Shown: piece after piece, positions 1 to 10,931 of the stretch
Layout of the letters: each line of letters begins with the position of its first letter
Position numbering within the stretch: position 1 is the first letter of the stretch
Assembly: GCF_002009425.1 (NCBI RefSeq)
Contig: NZ_CP019936.1
Coordinates: forward strand, 3,397,297 to 3,461,296
From: Thiosocius teredinicola
Lineage (GTDB): Bacteria; Pseudomonadota; Gammaproteobacteria; Chromatiales; Chromatiaceae
Direction of reading: 5' to 3'
Length of the DNA stretch: 64,000 nucleotides
Notes under the pieces: generated by a model
Databases searched by the model: none
What the model was told of the DNA's origin: nothing
Seen by the model: the letters and a program-made list of their open reading frames with translations, nothing else
Made by a program: the position numbers and the translations under genes

Positions 1-665
1 CGCTTCACCGGCTGCTCCCAGAAGCGCATGTTCGAGGCGTTGATCGCGAACTCGCGGGTGCTCTGCGGGATCGTCATGTTCGGATGGGTGAGGATGAATT
101 CACCGATATCCTGATCAAGGGTGAAACCATTCACGCCGTTGCCGGTGGTCAATACCATCATGGTCGACGGACCGTACAGCGCATAGCCGGCAGCCACCTG
201 CTGGGTGCCCGGCTGCAGGAAGGCATCCTTATTCGGGCAGACGCGCTCACCGGGGCAACGCAAGATCGAGAAGATCGTGCCGACCGAAACGTTGACGTCG
301 GTGTTCGATGAGCCGTCGAGCGGGTCGAACGTCAGCAGGTACTTGCCGCGCGGATATTGATTGGGGATTTCGTAGATGTCGTCCATCTCTTCGGACGCCA
401 TGGCGGACAGGTGGCCGGCCCACTCGTTCGACTTCAGGAACACCTCGTTGGTGATGATGTCGAGCTTCTTCTGTGTCTCGCCCTGAACGTTCTCGCTGCC
501 AGCCGAACCGAGCACGCCGATCAGCTCGCCCTTGTTCACCATGTTCGAGATGACCTTGCAGGCGGTCACGATGTCGTTCAGGAGTGATGTGAAGTCGCCG
601 GTGGCGCCTTCAATCTTGCGTTGTTCTTCGATGATGAACTGCGTAATGGTAGTGCCATTGTGCAT
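1..665 (-). CDS. fbp: Fructose-1,6-bisphosphatase class I, partial
   Basis: Hydrolyses fructose-1,6-bisphosphate to fructose-6-phosphate in gluconeogenesis or the Calvin cycle; cytoplasmic. About 221 N-terminal residues are present and the C-terminal part lies beyond the left edge. The metal/substrate motif FDPLDGSSN is at residues 113-121, with upstream acidic residues in ASEEMDD (about 90-96), as in class I enzymes. The start [10 protein letters not shown] fits the family N-terminus. An AT-rich stretch just upstream supplies a plausible promoter. The gene appears monocistronic in this window. Identification is secure; only truncation by the window limits it. Confidence 0.95.
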   Translation of the reverse strand, partial: MHNGTTITQFIIEEQRKIEGATGDFTSLLNDIVTACKVISNMVNKGELIGVLGSAGSENVQGETQKKLDIITNEVFLKSNEWAGHLSAMASEEMDDIYEIPNQYPRGKYLLTFDPLDGSSNTDVNVSVGTIFSILRCPGERVCPNKDAFLQPGTQQVAAGYALYGPSTMMVLTTGNGVNGFTLDQDIGEFILTHPNMTIPQSTREFAINASNMRFWEQPVK

Positions 666-731
666 GCGCTTACTGCCCTCTACTGCTGTTGTCGGCGGAC
701 CGAGCCGGCCGAGTCATAAAATCAGGCGCGC

Positions 732-760
732 ATTCTATTAAATTTTATTTATTTCATAAA
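732..760 (-). promoter_or_regulatory. Putative sigma-70 promoter of fbp
   Basis: On the minus strand a TAGAAT -10 hexamer (732-737) lies 17 bases from a weak TTTATG -35 (755-760), within very AT-rich DNA (about 732-785) that contrasts with the GC-rich surroundings. It lies 67 bases upstream of the fbp start. The -35 matches only three of six consensus bases, so confidence is moderate. Confidence 0.4.
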
Positions 761-785
761 CCAATAATATAAATTGCGTCATTTT

Positions 786-1643
786 TCACCTACTTTTAGT
801 GCGGTCTTTTGCCACGATCACCAGGGCGATACCTCCGAGAATCGCCGCCGAAGCCAGTATCAAGCGCAGCGTGACCATCTCGTCGAGGAACAAAACGCCG
901 CCGACCGCGGTTATTACCGGCACACTCAGCTGCACTGTCGCGGCCTGGGCGGCCTGCAAACCAGGCAGGGCCGCATACCAGATCGCATAACCAATTCCTG
1001 ATGCCAATGCACCGGAAGCAACGGCGTAGATTATGCCGGCCGCGTCGACAGAGAGGTGGTTCATGCCCGCTACGGCCAGCACCGCCACCAGCGGCACGCT
1101 GCGGACGAAATTACCGGCAGTCGCCACGGTCGGGTCACCTCCGCCGCGCCCGCGCAGCGAATACACCCCCCAGGCGACCCCGGCGCTCAACATCAGGCTA
1201 GCAGCAAACAGCGGCGGCGCAGTCAGGCCCGGCAGCATCAAGCCGACCATGCCGGCCAAGGCGATCACGACACCGGCCGTTTGGCCGACACGCAGGCGTT
1301 CGCCGACCCACAGCGCGTGCCCGATCATGGTCGCCTGCACCGCGCCAAACAGCAGCAAGGCGCCGGTCGCGGCCGACAGATCGACATAGGCAAAGGAAAA
1401 CGCAGCGGCATAGCCAAACAAGGCGAACGCCGAACCCCAGCTGCCGGCCACCGCCCGCTGACGCTTGATCACGACGACCAGCAGCCACAGCACCACGGCG
1501 CCGGAGACGAGCCGCAGTGAGGTGAACGCGGCCGGATCGATAGCGGTTTCTTTGAGTGCGACCCGGCACAAAAGGGAGTTGCCGGCGAACGCAATCATCG
1601 CCAGCACGGTCAGCGATATGACACGAACGGAAACCATCGCCAT
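786..1643 (-). CDS. EamA/DMT-family inner membrane transporter
   Basis: A 285-residue, highly hydrophobic protein with about ten predicted membrane segments arranged as two EamA repeats, the pattern of drug/metabolite transporters that export metabolites or amino acids. The N-terminus (LTVLAMIAFAGNSLLCRVAL) is typical of EamA repeat 1. The C-terminus is basic (KDRTKSR), fitting a cytoplasmic end. A second in-frame start lies two codons downstream (MVSV), so the start is uncertain by two residues. Substrate cannot be predicted from sequence. A second, distinct EamA protein lies at 25.6 kb. Confidence 0.85.
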   Translation of the reverse strand: MAMVSVRVISLTVLAMIAFAGNSLLCRVALKETAIDPAAFTSLRLVSGAVVLWLLVVVIKRQRAVAGSWGSAFALFGYAAAFSFAYVDLSAATGALLLFGAVQATMIGHALWVGERLRVGQTAGVVIALAGMVGLMLPGLTAPPLFAASLMLSAGVAWGVYSLRGRGGGDPTVATAGNFVRSVPLVAVLAVAGMNHLSVDAAGIIYAVASGALASGIGYAIWYAALPGLQAAQAATVQLSVPVITAVGGVLFLDEMVTLRLILASAAILGGIALVIVAKDRTKSR

Positions 1644-1753
1644 CCTCGCCCGCTAGGGGGCAGTGTTCAGAAACGGCGCGTTTTCCTCATTCGGGCGCAT
1701 CCAGGCGCTTTCGGCCGCAGTCGATCGAAGATTCGTTACCGACGTGCCCGATG

Positions 1754-2656
1754 TTATAAAACCAACCCGACGACCGCCACCAGCCGGCAATCATCGATCA
1801 CCGGCAGCAATACCAGCGGACCATCGTCTGCGCCCTCTGCCGGCGATGAGATCGACGGTCTGCCGGTGAGCCAGGCAAGGCCGCGCGTTCCGTGACCCTT
1901 GGCGAAGCTTACGTCGCGATAGATGCTGTGCAGATCCTCACCCGCTTCGGTGTGCCCGGTTTCGAATACCAGCCGCTTGCCTTCGGTATCCGGCACCCAG
2001 ACCTCGAAACGCCGCGCGATCGGCGTACCGCGTGCCGAGAGAAAGGTCAGCACCTGGGTGTCACTTGCGCCATACGAGAACGGCACCGCAACGCCGGTGG
2101 TGATACCGGACTCAGCCGCATTGCGCGCCCGCAGAAAGGCGCTCGATTGACCGAGATCGGAGATGATCAGCGGCTTGCCGTCACCCCATGCGCCGCCAGG
2201 CAGCCCGCGGCCGCGCATTATCGTCAATCGACGTGAGACCCATTCGAAACGTTCAAGCACGCCGTAGTAGCCTTCGACCAGTTTCAGCTCGGTCTCACTG
2301 CCGCGGTTGCCCCAGACCTCCACCGCCCCGGTGACATCCTCGTCATCCGCGAAAAACAACACCAACACGGCCAACAGAAAGTCGCCGGCGAAGATTGGAA
2401 TCGAAAGGCCACAGGCGATGCCGGCGCGCTTGGCACTTTCGGAGCGCAAAAACGCGTCGGTTTGCAGATCGGTCCAGACGAGCGGCCGCGCCTGGGCCCA
2501 CGTCTGGCCCGGCAGACCTTCACCATAGGCAAAGCCCATGTCTTTGCTGGCCTCGGCAAACTCGATCAGGTCGCCGTAATAGCTGGTGCTCAGGTGCAGA
2601 CGGTCGCCTTCAGGGCCCGTCTGCCAGATCTCAGCGGCTTTAACAAAAGATTTCAT
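1754..2656 (-). CDS. GAF-domain-like protein
   Basis: About 300 residues from the start MKSFVKAAEI. Two repeated modules carry GLPGQTW and GLPGGAW near residues 48 and 150, each followed by a W/P-L-(V/I)-x-x-D-L segment, and a third (HGTRGLAWLTGRP) lies near the C-terminus. This is the pattern of GAF-type sensory modules. No output domain (kinase, GGDEF, HTH) is visible. I prefer the internal ATG at 2656 over the longer frame opening at 2701 because a GAGAGAG purine tract precedes it and the extra residues look non-coding. Ligand and partner are unknown. Confidence 0.6.
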   Translation of the reverse strand: MKSFVKAAEIWQTGPEGDRLHLSTSYYGDLIEFAEASKDMGFAYGEGLPGQTWAQARPLVWTDLQTDAFLRSESAKRAGIACGLSIPIFAGDFLLAVLVLFFADDEDVTGAVEVWGNRGSETELKLVEGYYGVLERFEWVSRRLTIMRGRGLPGGAWGDGKPLIISDLGQSSAFLRARNAAESGITTGVAVPFSYGASDTQVLTFLSARGTPIARRFEVWVPDTEGKRLVFETGHTEAGEDLHSIYRDVSFAKGHGTRGLAWLTGRPSISSPAEGADDGPLVLLPVIDDCRLVAVVGLVL

Positions 2657-2991
2657 CACGCAGTCTCTCTCACACGATTTCGTGGCGCTGGGTGCAGGCA
2701 TCCCAACGACATCGATTCACCACCATGGAAATCCCGTCGCCGATCAGCGACGAGTCATCGCATTTGAACGTCGTTCTAGATTGTTTGTGGCCTTAAGGCC
2801 TGTGGCTCTGGCTAGCAAGGGATATGCCGCAGGAAACCTGTGCGAGAAACAAGAACTTGGGGGAGAAGGCCGGTATGCCTGCGCCAAGGCAGTGCGGTAG
2901 AGCAAGCGAATACGCACCAATTTCGGTCGAACCACGCAACATACCCCTGCCGCGCCGAGATCGACCAAGGCCGGCGTGAGGAGCAGACTCG
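2657..2991. other. Gene-free stretch of about 335 bases
   Basis: Lies between the GAF-like protein start and the stop of the lipoprotein gene, both on the minus strand. It contains a perfect 12-base palindrome (GGCCTTAAGGCC, 2789-2800) and some AT-rich sequence that may hold the GAF-gene promoter. The open frames here have no recognisable product and no ribosome-binding site; I see no convincing gene or RNA. Confidence 0.4.
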
Positions 2992-3399
2992 CTACTTCAG
3001 GTTCTTCAGCGACCGTGTGTCGATGCCTTTCAGTACCTCGCGCTCAAGGTGACGCTGTTCGGCCTTCTCGCTGCGCTTACGGTCGTCCACGAGGCGTTGT
3101 TGCTCAAGCGTCATGCGCAACCGACGCTCGTAGGCCTCTTCCTCCGACTCGCATTGTCGAAAACCATCCGACCAGCCTTGCGCATAGCGATGGTCGTCGT
3201 CGAAGCGGCCGACATCTTTGCGAAACTCGTCGAACATGCTGCCGCCGGCCTTCTTTCCACTATGGCAGCCATCGTCGAATCCATCGGCATAGGCCATCGG
3301 GTAGCCCTTCTTGATCATCGCTTCCTTCTCGCTTACACAGCCGGCCAGCAAAGCCGCCAGCATCGCGATACCTGCGAACGTTATGAGACTGCGCAACAT
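2992..3399 (-). CDS. Putative lipoprotein, unknown function
   Basis: 135 residues. The N-terminus has a hydrophobic signal (LITFAGIAMLAALLAG) ending in a lipobox LLAGC, with Cys21 as the predicted lipidated residue, so it should be membrane-anchored after signal peptidase II cleavage. The mature part has paired G-F/W-x-D-G-F/C motifs (YADGFDDGCHSG, QGWSDGFRQCES) with conserved-looking cysteines, then a charged, probably helical tail from residue 88. I do not recognise a named family. It sits upstream of the GAF-like gene and downstream of an L,D-transpeptidase, all on the minus strand. Confidence 0.7.
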   Translation of the reverse strand: MLRSLITFAGIAMLAALLAGCVSEKEAMIKKGYPMAYADGFDDGCHSGKKAGGSMFDEFRKDVGRFDDDHRYAQGWSDGFRQCESEEEAYERRLRMTLEQQRLVDDRKRSEKAEQRHLEREVLKGIDTRSLKNLK

Positions 3400-3543
3400 A
3401 TTCCTTTCCTCGACAATGGAGGGTCACGCTGCTCATTGAGGGCTGCGCTGCTGGCAAGCTTAGGCGATATTCTGCCGAGCGGGGATGCCGCCTCGCAGTT
3501 CACTATTGTGCCGACGCGCGACTTGCGCTGGAGAATCGAGCCG

Positions 3544-4035
3544 TCACGGATGGATGGTAATGGGCGTACCGTTTGCGACGAGCTGTCCTATCTCTTCGAT
3601 TTCCTCGTTGTTGACCGCGATACAGCCGTCGGTCCAGTCACGCCCCGCAAAGAAGTGCTTGGCCCAACCGTAACCGTTCGGCAATCCATGGATCATGATC
3701 ATGCCGCCCGGATCGACGCCGGCCTTCTTCGCATTGGCCTTGTCGCGGGCATTGGGATAAGAGATGTGCAGCGACAGATGGTAGCCGCTTTGTGGATTGC
3801 GGTAATCGATGACGTAATTGCCCTCCGGCGTACGCTCATCGCCTTCTTGCTGTTTGTGCCCGAACGGGTCGTCACCCAGGCCGATGGCGTAGGTCTTGAC
3901 GACCTTGCCCTTCGCCAGCAGCTGCATGGTACGTTCGGCCTTGTAGACGACGACATGATCGACGCCTGCAGCCAGCACCTCGCCGGCCCACAACACCAGA
4001 CAACACAGTCCGGCCAACAACTTCCCTCTCAGCAT
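3544..4035 (-). CDS. L,D-transpeptidase (YkuD domain), secreted
   Basis: 163 residues with a signal peptide (LLAGLCCLVLWAGEVLAAG, cleavage after about residue 22). A YkuD domain fills the rest. The catalytic signature is visible as IHGLPNGYG (substrate-side His) followed by DWTDGCIAV, where the Cys would be the nucleophile of the usual S/T-x-G-C motif. Such enzymes form 3-3 peptidoglycan crosslinks or attach proteins to the wall in the periplasm. Start chosen at MLRGKLL because AAGGAAGAAAC precedes it; the longer frame reaching 4227 overlaps the next gene. Confidence 0.88.
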   Translation of the reverse strand: MLRGKLLAGLCCLVLWAGEVLAAGVDHVVVYKAERTMQLLAKGKVVKTYAIGLGDDPFGHKQQEGDERTPEGNYVIDYRNPQSGYHLSLHISYPNARDKANAKKAGVDPGGMIMIHGLPNGYGWAKHFFAGRDWTDGCIAVNNEEIEEIGQLVANGTPITIHP

Positions 4036-4082
4036 GTTTCTTCCTTGCTGTCGTAATTCACGTCCGGCAGCTGCCGCGAAAT

Positions 4083-4478
4083 TCAGCGCTCCGGTTTTTC
4101 CCAAATGGCTTCGACGATCAGGCGCTTGTCGACCGGCCGCATACCGATCTCCGCGCGCATCGCGATGACTACATCGGCCCATAAACCCTTGCAGCGATCC
4201 GATCCGGAGCGCACCGTGTCGTTGCAATGCGCCTGCACCCAGAGTGCGTGTGCCTGGATGACTTCGGGCGAGGCGTATATGGTCAATGAACTCACCTTGC
4301 GATCATACCGCTGGCGATCGTGACCCCAGGTCGCCTCCGCAAAATCAGCCAGCGCCTGCGCTCGACTCAACTCGGCCTGCTTCTCCGCTTCAGACCAACC
4401 CACACTGAACAGCGTGATCCCCGTGGCGACCAAACCACCGAGTATCGCCGACACAATGGACGTGGCTGTATTCGACAT
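4083..4478 (-). CDS. Small membrane-anchored protein, unknown function
   Basis: 131 residues. An N-terminal membrane segment (about residues 7-27, IVSAILGGLVATGITLFSVG) is followed by a soluble, helical and charged domain with two cysteines (HCNDT and DRCKG) about 11 residues apart. No family recognised. It precedes the L,D-transpeptidase on the same strand with about 47 bases between stop and next start, so the two may be co-transcribed; that is the only functional hint. Confidence 0.6.
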   Translation of the reverse strand: MSNTATSIVSAILGGLVATGITLFSVGWSEAEKQAELSRAQALADFAEATWGHDRQRYDRKVSSLTIYASPEVIQAHALWVQAHCNDTVRSGSDRCKGLWADVVIAMRAEIGMRPVDKRLIVEAIWEKPER

Positions 4479-4535
4479 AGGGTCCTCTCCTCAGGGCTCG
4501 ACCACAGGCGCACGCACCTTACTGCTGGCCGTGCT

Positions 4536-4566
4536 CGGCTGATCGGCCTGTATGCCGATCAAGCCG
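4536..4566. other. Inverted-repeat hairpin in intergenic DNA
   Basis: CGGC-TGATCGGC pairs with GCCGATCA-A-GCCG around a six-base loop, a 12-bp stem with one bulged base. It lies between the patatin gene's terminator and the small membrane protein. There is no T-tract on either side, so it may be a cruciform or mRNA leader structure rather than a terminator. Confidence 0.35.
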
Positions 4567-4622
4567 CGGTCACGCGATGGGCATCCGGTTCGCTTGCTTC
4601 GAAGCTTGCGTCAACGAGAAGT

Positions 4623-4665
4623 AAAACAGACGACACGCTGTGCGATCAATGCCGCACAGCGTGTC
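4623..4665 (-). terminator. Intrinsic terminator of the patatin-like gene
   Basis: A perfect 13-bp stem (4632-4644 with 4653-4665) and an eight-base loop begin 19 bases beyond the stop of the patatin-like gene. On the minus strand the stem is followed by a T-rich stretch (GTCTGTTTTAC). Position and structure fit Rho-independent termination. Confidence 0.65.
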
Positions 4666-4683
4666 ACACGGCGGAAATGCTGC

Positions 4684-6945
4684 TCAGTCGTCTGACTCGA
4701 CTCCCGGTTGGGTCTCTATCCCGACAGCGGCGCGGAAATGCGACAGGGCGCCGGCACAGGCATCTTTGGCGCTGCCGTCGTAGCCGTTGCCGCGCGAGCA
4801 CAACAAGCGGGCACTGGCAAAGCCGAGCTCACGATAGGCTTCGAACTGCTCTTCGTCGAAGAACTGATCGCCTGTGCTCTCGTCCGGGAAGTCCGGATTC
4901 GCCGCCCGGTATGCCACCACGTCCGGTGGGACGTTCTTCAGTTGCGCGCTCTTCACGTAGATCAGAATCCCCTCATCACGCGGCAGATCGCCATCCGGCA
5001 GATAGGTAATGGTGCCGGTGACGAACGGCACTTCACAGAAACCCTCATCGGATTCCGGATGCAGGGGGTCGAGATTGATATCCACCAGCGTGCCGAAATC
5101 AGCGCGCACACGCTCGACGGCACGGCCGAGGTCGCCGAATGTCATTTCGCGATCGCAGCCGACGTCGGAGATGACGATGGTCTTGCATCGACGCCGGATC
5201 AGTTCATACAGCCCCAGGTTTTCAAAGTGACCGCCGTCGGACAGGCGGACATTCAAAGCATCTTCGTCCATCCCACGGCCGAAGACCTCACGGAATAGAT
5301 ACCAATACCACATCGGGCGACGATGCATCGCCAACCACTGGCGCGGATAGGTCCACATCGGTTGCTTGCTCGCCCGCCATTGCGCCGGCGACGGCGTGGT
5401 GTGGCGAGGGTTGCGAATCCAGTAACCGAGCCGGATGTTGAACAAGGTCATCAGGAACACCAACGGACGCGAGCGCGTCGCATACGAGTTGGTATCCGCA
5501 GCGGCACCGGAAATCGCCATCGCCGTCGCCAGGTTCATCGAGCCACCGACGAAGTCTTGGGTTCGCACGTATTTGGTGGCCTCGGAGCCGCAGTATTCCG
5601 GGCTGAGCAGGAAGCTGTCGCCGCCGCGTTGGCGCAGACGTGCCGAGGTCGACCCCACGGTCTGCACATTGGTACAGATCAAGTGATAGGGGTAGTCCGT
5701 CTGCGGAATGGCGTGCAGAAAGCACTGATCGGGATCTTGCGGCAAACGCTCGGCAGGATCGTCATCACCCGTCGTCGGCTCGTCGGGCACCGGCATAAAG
5801 GATTCCATCAGGCGATTGCGATAGAAGCGGTGCATCGACACGTGATTGATATTGGCGAACCATGCCAGCATGACGGAAACACCGAGCAAGGCGAGGAAAC
5901 GCCAATCCCACAACAACGCCGGCACATGGGCATGCACCAGGTGATAGATCCACAGCATCACGCCAAACACCGCGAGCAACAGACCCAGGCTCAATAGACT
6001 CGAACGCCCGAGCCGGACTTCGCTGCCCTTCTTCGCGCCGAACAGGCCCGCGCCAAACGATAGCGCGCCACCGATCGAAATGCCCGACATCGCCGTCGCT
6101 TTCCATTCCTGGAAATGCGTGGCGATAAACTCGTAGACGATCGGCACACAGCCGAGCACGATGAGCGCCAGGGCATACGCGAGTAATCGCCCCAGACCTT
6201 CGCGCATCATGCGCTGCGCACTCGCACTGCGGATCTTCGAGCCTCGCCCCAGACTGCTGACGATGCCGTAAACCAGCACGGAAACACCGAACAGGGCCGC
6301 GGAGAAAACGCCCAAGCCGAGCGCGATATCGAAGGTATTGAAACACGGCGGCAGCCAACCGTTGACCGAAGCCTGAGTGCAATCCGGCACCGAGACCAAA
6401 GGCGTTGCCAACAGCGCGACCACCAGCACCAGCACCGGCAGCAGCACCGCCATCGTCGTCAGACTGCCGGCCACAATCGCGGCGATCAGCGACCACAGGT
6501 TCAACCCGTCGCCAGGGATCAGATAACTGCCGTGCGCGCGCAGATACTGTAAGCGGTTGCGCACCTCGCCGCGTCTCTCGACCGAGTCCTCGTCGTGTGC
6601 GATATAGGGAAAATCGCGACCGAGCACGCTGGCGAACCAGGTCATACTCGCGCCGACATAGCCTCCGCCTGAAACCGTCGACAGGTAATCGACGTGACGC
6701 AACACATCGTAAAACCGCAGCCCCTGCAGCAGGCCGAGATTGAAAACGGCCGAGCGTATACCTCCGCCCGACAGCCCCAGACCGACAAGATCCTCCGGGC
6801 GCTGCGCCGGCTCATCGTCACTTTGATCCTTATCGCTCAGGCCGGCGAGATAACGCCTGCGGTGGATACGCCGCCATTCGGCGAACTGAATGTCTCGCGC
6901 GCTGTAATGATGCGTACGGATGTCGTGCGGCACTTCTGTTGTCAT
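4684..6945 (-). CDS. Patatin-like phospholipase with large multi-pass membrane insert
   Basis: 753 residues from MTTEVPHD, chosen because AGGGGGAAAC precedes it. The patatin oxyanion motif SGGGIRS is at residues 59-65 and the nucleophile motif VSGGG at 91-95 (Ser92). The catalytic Asp motif SDGGHFENLG is far downstream, near residue 585. Between them lie about six hydrophobic segments (roughly residues 140-375), for example LLPVLVLVVALLATPLV and LLLAVFGVMLWIYHLV. A Ser-Asp dyad lipid acyl hydrolase embedded in the inner membrane is predicted. Patatins are usually soluble or carry one anchor, so this architecture is unusual. Substrate unknown. Confidence 0.82.
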   Translation of the reverse strand: MTTEVPHDIRTHHYSARDIQFAEWRRIHRRRYLAGLSDKDQSDDEPAQRPEDLVGLGLSGGGIRSAVFNLGLLQGLRFYDVLRHVDYLSTVSGGGYVGASMTWFASVLGRDFPYIAHDEDSVERRGEVRNRLQYLRAHGSYLIPGDGLNLWSLIAAIVAGSLTTMAVLLPVLVLVVALLATPLVSVPDCTQASVNGWLPPCFNTFDIALGLGVFSAALFGVSVLVYGIVSSLGRGSKIRSASAQRMMREGLGRLLAYALALIVLGCVPIVYEFIATHFQEWKATAMSGISIGGALSFGAGLFGAKKGSEVRLGRSSLLSLGLLLAVFGVMLWIYHLVHAHVPALLWDWRFLALLGVSVMLAWFANINHVSMHRFYRNRLMESFMPVPDEPTTGDDDPAERLPQDPDQCFLHAIPQTDYPYHLICTNVQTVGSTSARLRQRGGDSFLLSPEYCGSEATKYVRTQDFVGGSMNLATAMAISGAAADTNSYATRSRPLVFLMTLFNIRLGYWIRNPRHTTPSPAQWRASKQPMWTYPRQWLAMHRRPMWYWYLFREVFGRGMDEDALNVRLSDGGHFENLGLYELIRRRCKTIVISDVGCDREMTFGDLGRAVERVRADFGTLVDINLDPLHPESDEGFCEVPFVTGTITYLPDGDLPRDEGILIYVKSAQLKNVPPDVVAYRAANPDFPDESTGDQFFDEEQFEAYRELGFASARLLCSRGNGYDGSAKDACAGALSHFRAAVGIETQPGVESDD

Positions 6946-7100
6946 TATGTTTCCCCCTGGAGCCATCCTTGGCCATGACCCATCCCCGGGTCGGGTTCCC
7001 TGAAACTTGTTGCTTTTGTTAATGGCAAGTCTAGCGTGCGAATCTCGCGCGACTACCCGAACGGAAGTTTTCCTACACGATGTTGCTATTTCGGCGCATC

Positions 7101-7133
7101 AAAAAACCCCGCAATCGAACGATGGCGGGGTTT
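7101..7133 (-). terminator. Intrinsic terminator of purA
   Basis: A nine-base stem AAACCCCGC / GCGGGGTTT with a 12-base loop, followed on the minus strand by a run of six T. It begins 27 bases beyond the purA stop and is a clear Rho-independent terminator. Part of the A/T stem arm would also allow weak termination from the other side. Confidence 0.8.
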
Positions 7134-7159
7134 GATGTTTCATCGACCGAGGATTGCGA

Positions 7160-9662
<2,503 letters not shown>

Positions 9663-9665
9663 TCG

Positions 9666-9851
9666 TTAGCGCACCAGATACAGCAGCAACAGGCCCGCCA
9701 CCATGGTAAACAGGCCGGCATTGCGCAGTGCCTTGTCATCCATGTCGCTGACCGTTTGCATCATCTTGCGGAAACCTCGTGGATTGACGAAGGGCAGGAT
9801 ACCTTCCAGCACCAGCATCAGGGCCAATGCGACCCAGAGATCGTCCCACAT
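9666..9851 (-). CDS. DUF2065 (YjeT-type) small membrane protein
   Basis: 61 residues: MWDDLWVALALMLVLEGILPF, then NPRGFRKMMQ and a second hydrophobic segment (LFTMVAGLLLLYLVR). This is the two-helix DUF2065 family found next to hflC in gammaproteobacteria; its role is unknown. I use the ATG at 9851, with TGGATGGAACG as ribosome-binding site, rather than the longer frame, which would run through the terminator hairpins upstream. It is followed almost directly by hisZ. Confidence 0.85.
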   Translation of the reverse strand: MWDDLWVALALMLVLEGILPFVNPRGFRKMMQTVSDMDDKALRNAGLFTMVAGLLLLYLVR

Positions 9852-9863
9852 CGTTCCATCCAC

Positions 9864-9888
9864 AAAAAAGCCGGGGTGTTCACCCGGC
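9864..9888 (-). terminator. Terminator-like hairpin immediately upstream of the DUF2065 gene
   Basis: GCCGGG pairs with CCCGGC around a seven-base loop and is followed on the minus strand by six T. It lies only 12 bases before the DUF2065 start. It strongly resembles the hflC terminator about 140 bases away (shared AAAAAAGCCGGGGTG core), so it could be a duplicated terminator or an attenuator for DUF2065-hisZ-purA. Confidence 0.55.
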
Positions 9889-10002
9889 CACATTCGATTC
9901 GACCTTGGTTGCCGGCCGATAAAACCGGACACCAACAGCCGAAATTTTCCCAGATCACCCGCGAATTGTCCACGCGGCCCGTCGCTGAACGGTGCACAAA
10001 GC

Positions 10003-10029
10003 AAAAAAGCCGGGGTGGATCGCCCCGGC
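10003..10029 (-). terminator. Intrinsic terminator of the hfl operon
   Basis: A seven-base GC stem (GCCGGGG / CCCCGGC) with a seven-base loop and six T on the minus strand, about 33 bases after the hflC stop. This is a canonical Rho-independent terminator ending hfq-hflX-hflK-hflC transcription. Confidence 0.8.
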
Positions 10030-10061
10030 TTTGATTGCGTGCCGAATCTGGGTGATTCGGG

Positions 10062-10931
10062 TTACTGCTTTTCGGTGCCGAAGTAGCGGAAGAACTCCGA
10101 ATCCGGATCCAGCACCATCATGCTGCCGCCGTCTTTGAAGACATCACGGTAGGCACTGAGGCTACGCCAGAATGCATAGAACTCGGGATTGCTCTCGAAC
10201 GCGTTGGCGTAGATCTCGGCGGCTTGCGCATCGCCGTCACCGCGCAGCAGTTCCGCGTCGCGGTAGGCGTTCGACACAATCTCGATACGCTGCCTGTCGG
10301 CGTCGGCCTGGATACGCTCTGCGGCCTCCGCACCTTGTGCACGCAGCTCGGCGGCGACCCGGTGACGCTCGGTGCGCATACGTTCGTAGATGTTCTCGCT
10401 GATGTCGTCAGAGAAGTCGATCTGCTTGACCCGCACGTCGACGATCTCCACGCCGAGGTCGGCGGCCTGCTCGTTGGCGTTGCGCGCCAGCGTGGCCATG
10501 ATCTCGGTGCGCTCACCCGACACCACTTCCTGTACCGTGCGTTTACCGAATTCGTCACGCAGTGCCGCATTGATCCGTGCAGCCAGCAGGCGTGATGCCG
10601 TGTCGGCGCTGCCGCGGGTCGAGCGGAAGAACTGGGCGACATCGGCGATCCGCCACTTGGCGTACGAGTTGACCACCACAAATTTCTTTTCGATGGTCAG
10701 AAAACGCTCGGGGTTGGCGTCCAGGGTCTGGATGCGCTTATCGAACTTGACCACTTCCTGGATCACAGGAACCTTGAAGTGCAGGCCGGGCTTGAAGTCG
10801 GCGTCGACGATCTCACCGAGTCGCAGCAACAGTGCCAGCTGTGCCTCGCGCACCACGAACAGCGACGAGCTGCCGATCACCACCAGCAGCGCCAGCACGA
10901 TCAGAATGACAATACCTTTACCGGAATTCAT
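10062..10931 (-). CDS. hflC: HflC, FtsH protease modulator
   Basis: 289 residues: one N-terminal membrane anchor (about residues 7-26, GIVILIVLALLVVIGSSSLF) followed by a periplasmic SPFH/band-7 domain (FVVREAQLALLLRLGEI, then FKVPVIQEVVKFDKRI) and helical C-terminal repeats. With HflK it forms the large membrane complex that encloses and regulates the FtsH protease. Its start codon overlaps the hflK stop by one base, so the two are translationally coupled. Length and motifs are normal for the family. Confidence 0.96.
   Translation of the reverse strand: MNSGKGIVILIVLALLVVIGSSSLFVVREAQLALLLRLGEIVDADFKPGLHFKVPVIQEVVKFDKRIQTLDANPERFLTIEKKFVVVNSYAKWRIADVAQFFRSTRGSADTASRLLAARINAALRDEFGKRTVQEVVSGERTEIMATLARNANEQAADLGVEIVDVRVKQIDFSDDISENIYERMRTERHRVAAELRAQGAEAAERIQADADRQRIEIVSNAYRDAELLRGDGDAQAAEIYANAFESNPEFYAFWRSLSAYRDVFKDGGSMMVLDPDSEFFRYFGTEKQ

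Noticed and set aside
2744-2968. 74-codon minus-strand ORF in the gap after the lipoprotein gene
   Set aside because: No ribosome-binding site, no domain, and unusual Arg/Ser/Cys-rich composition typical of chance frames.
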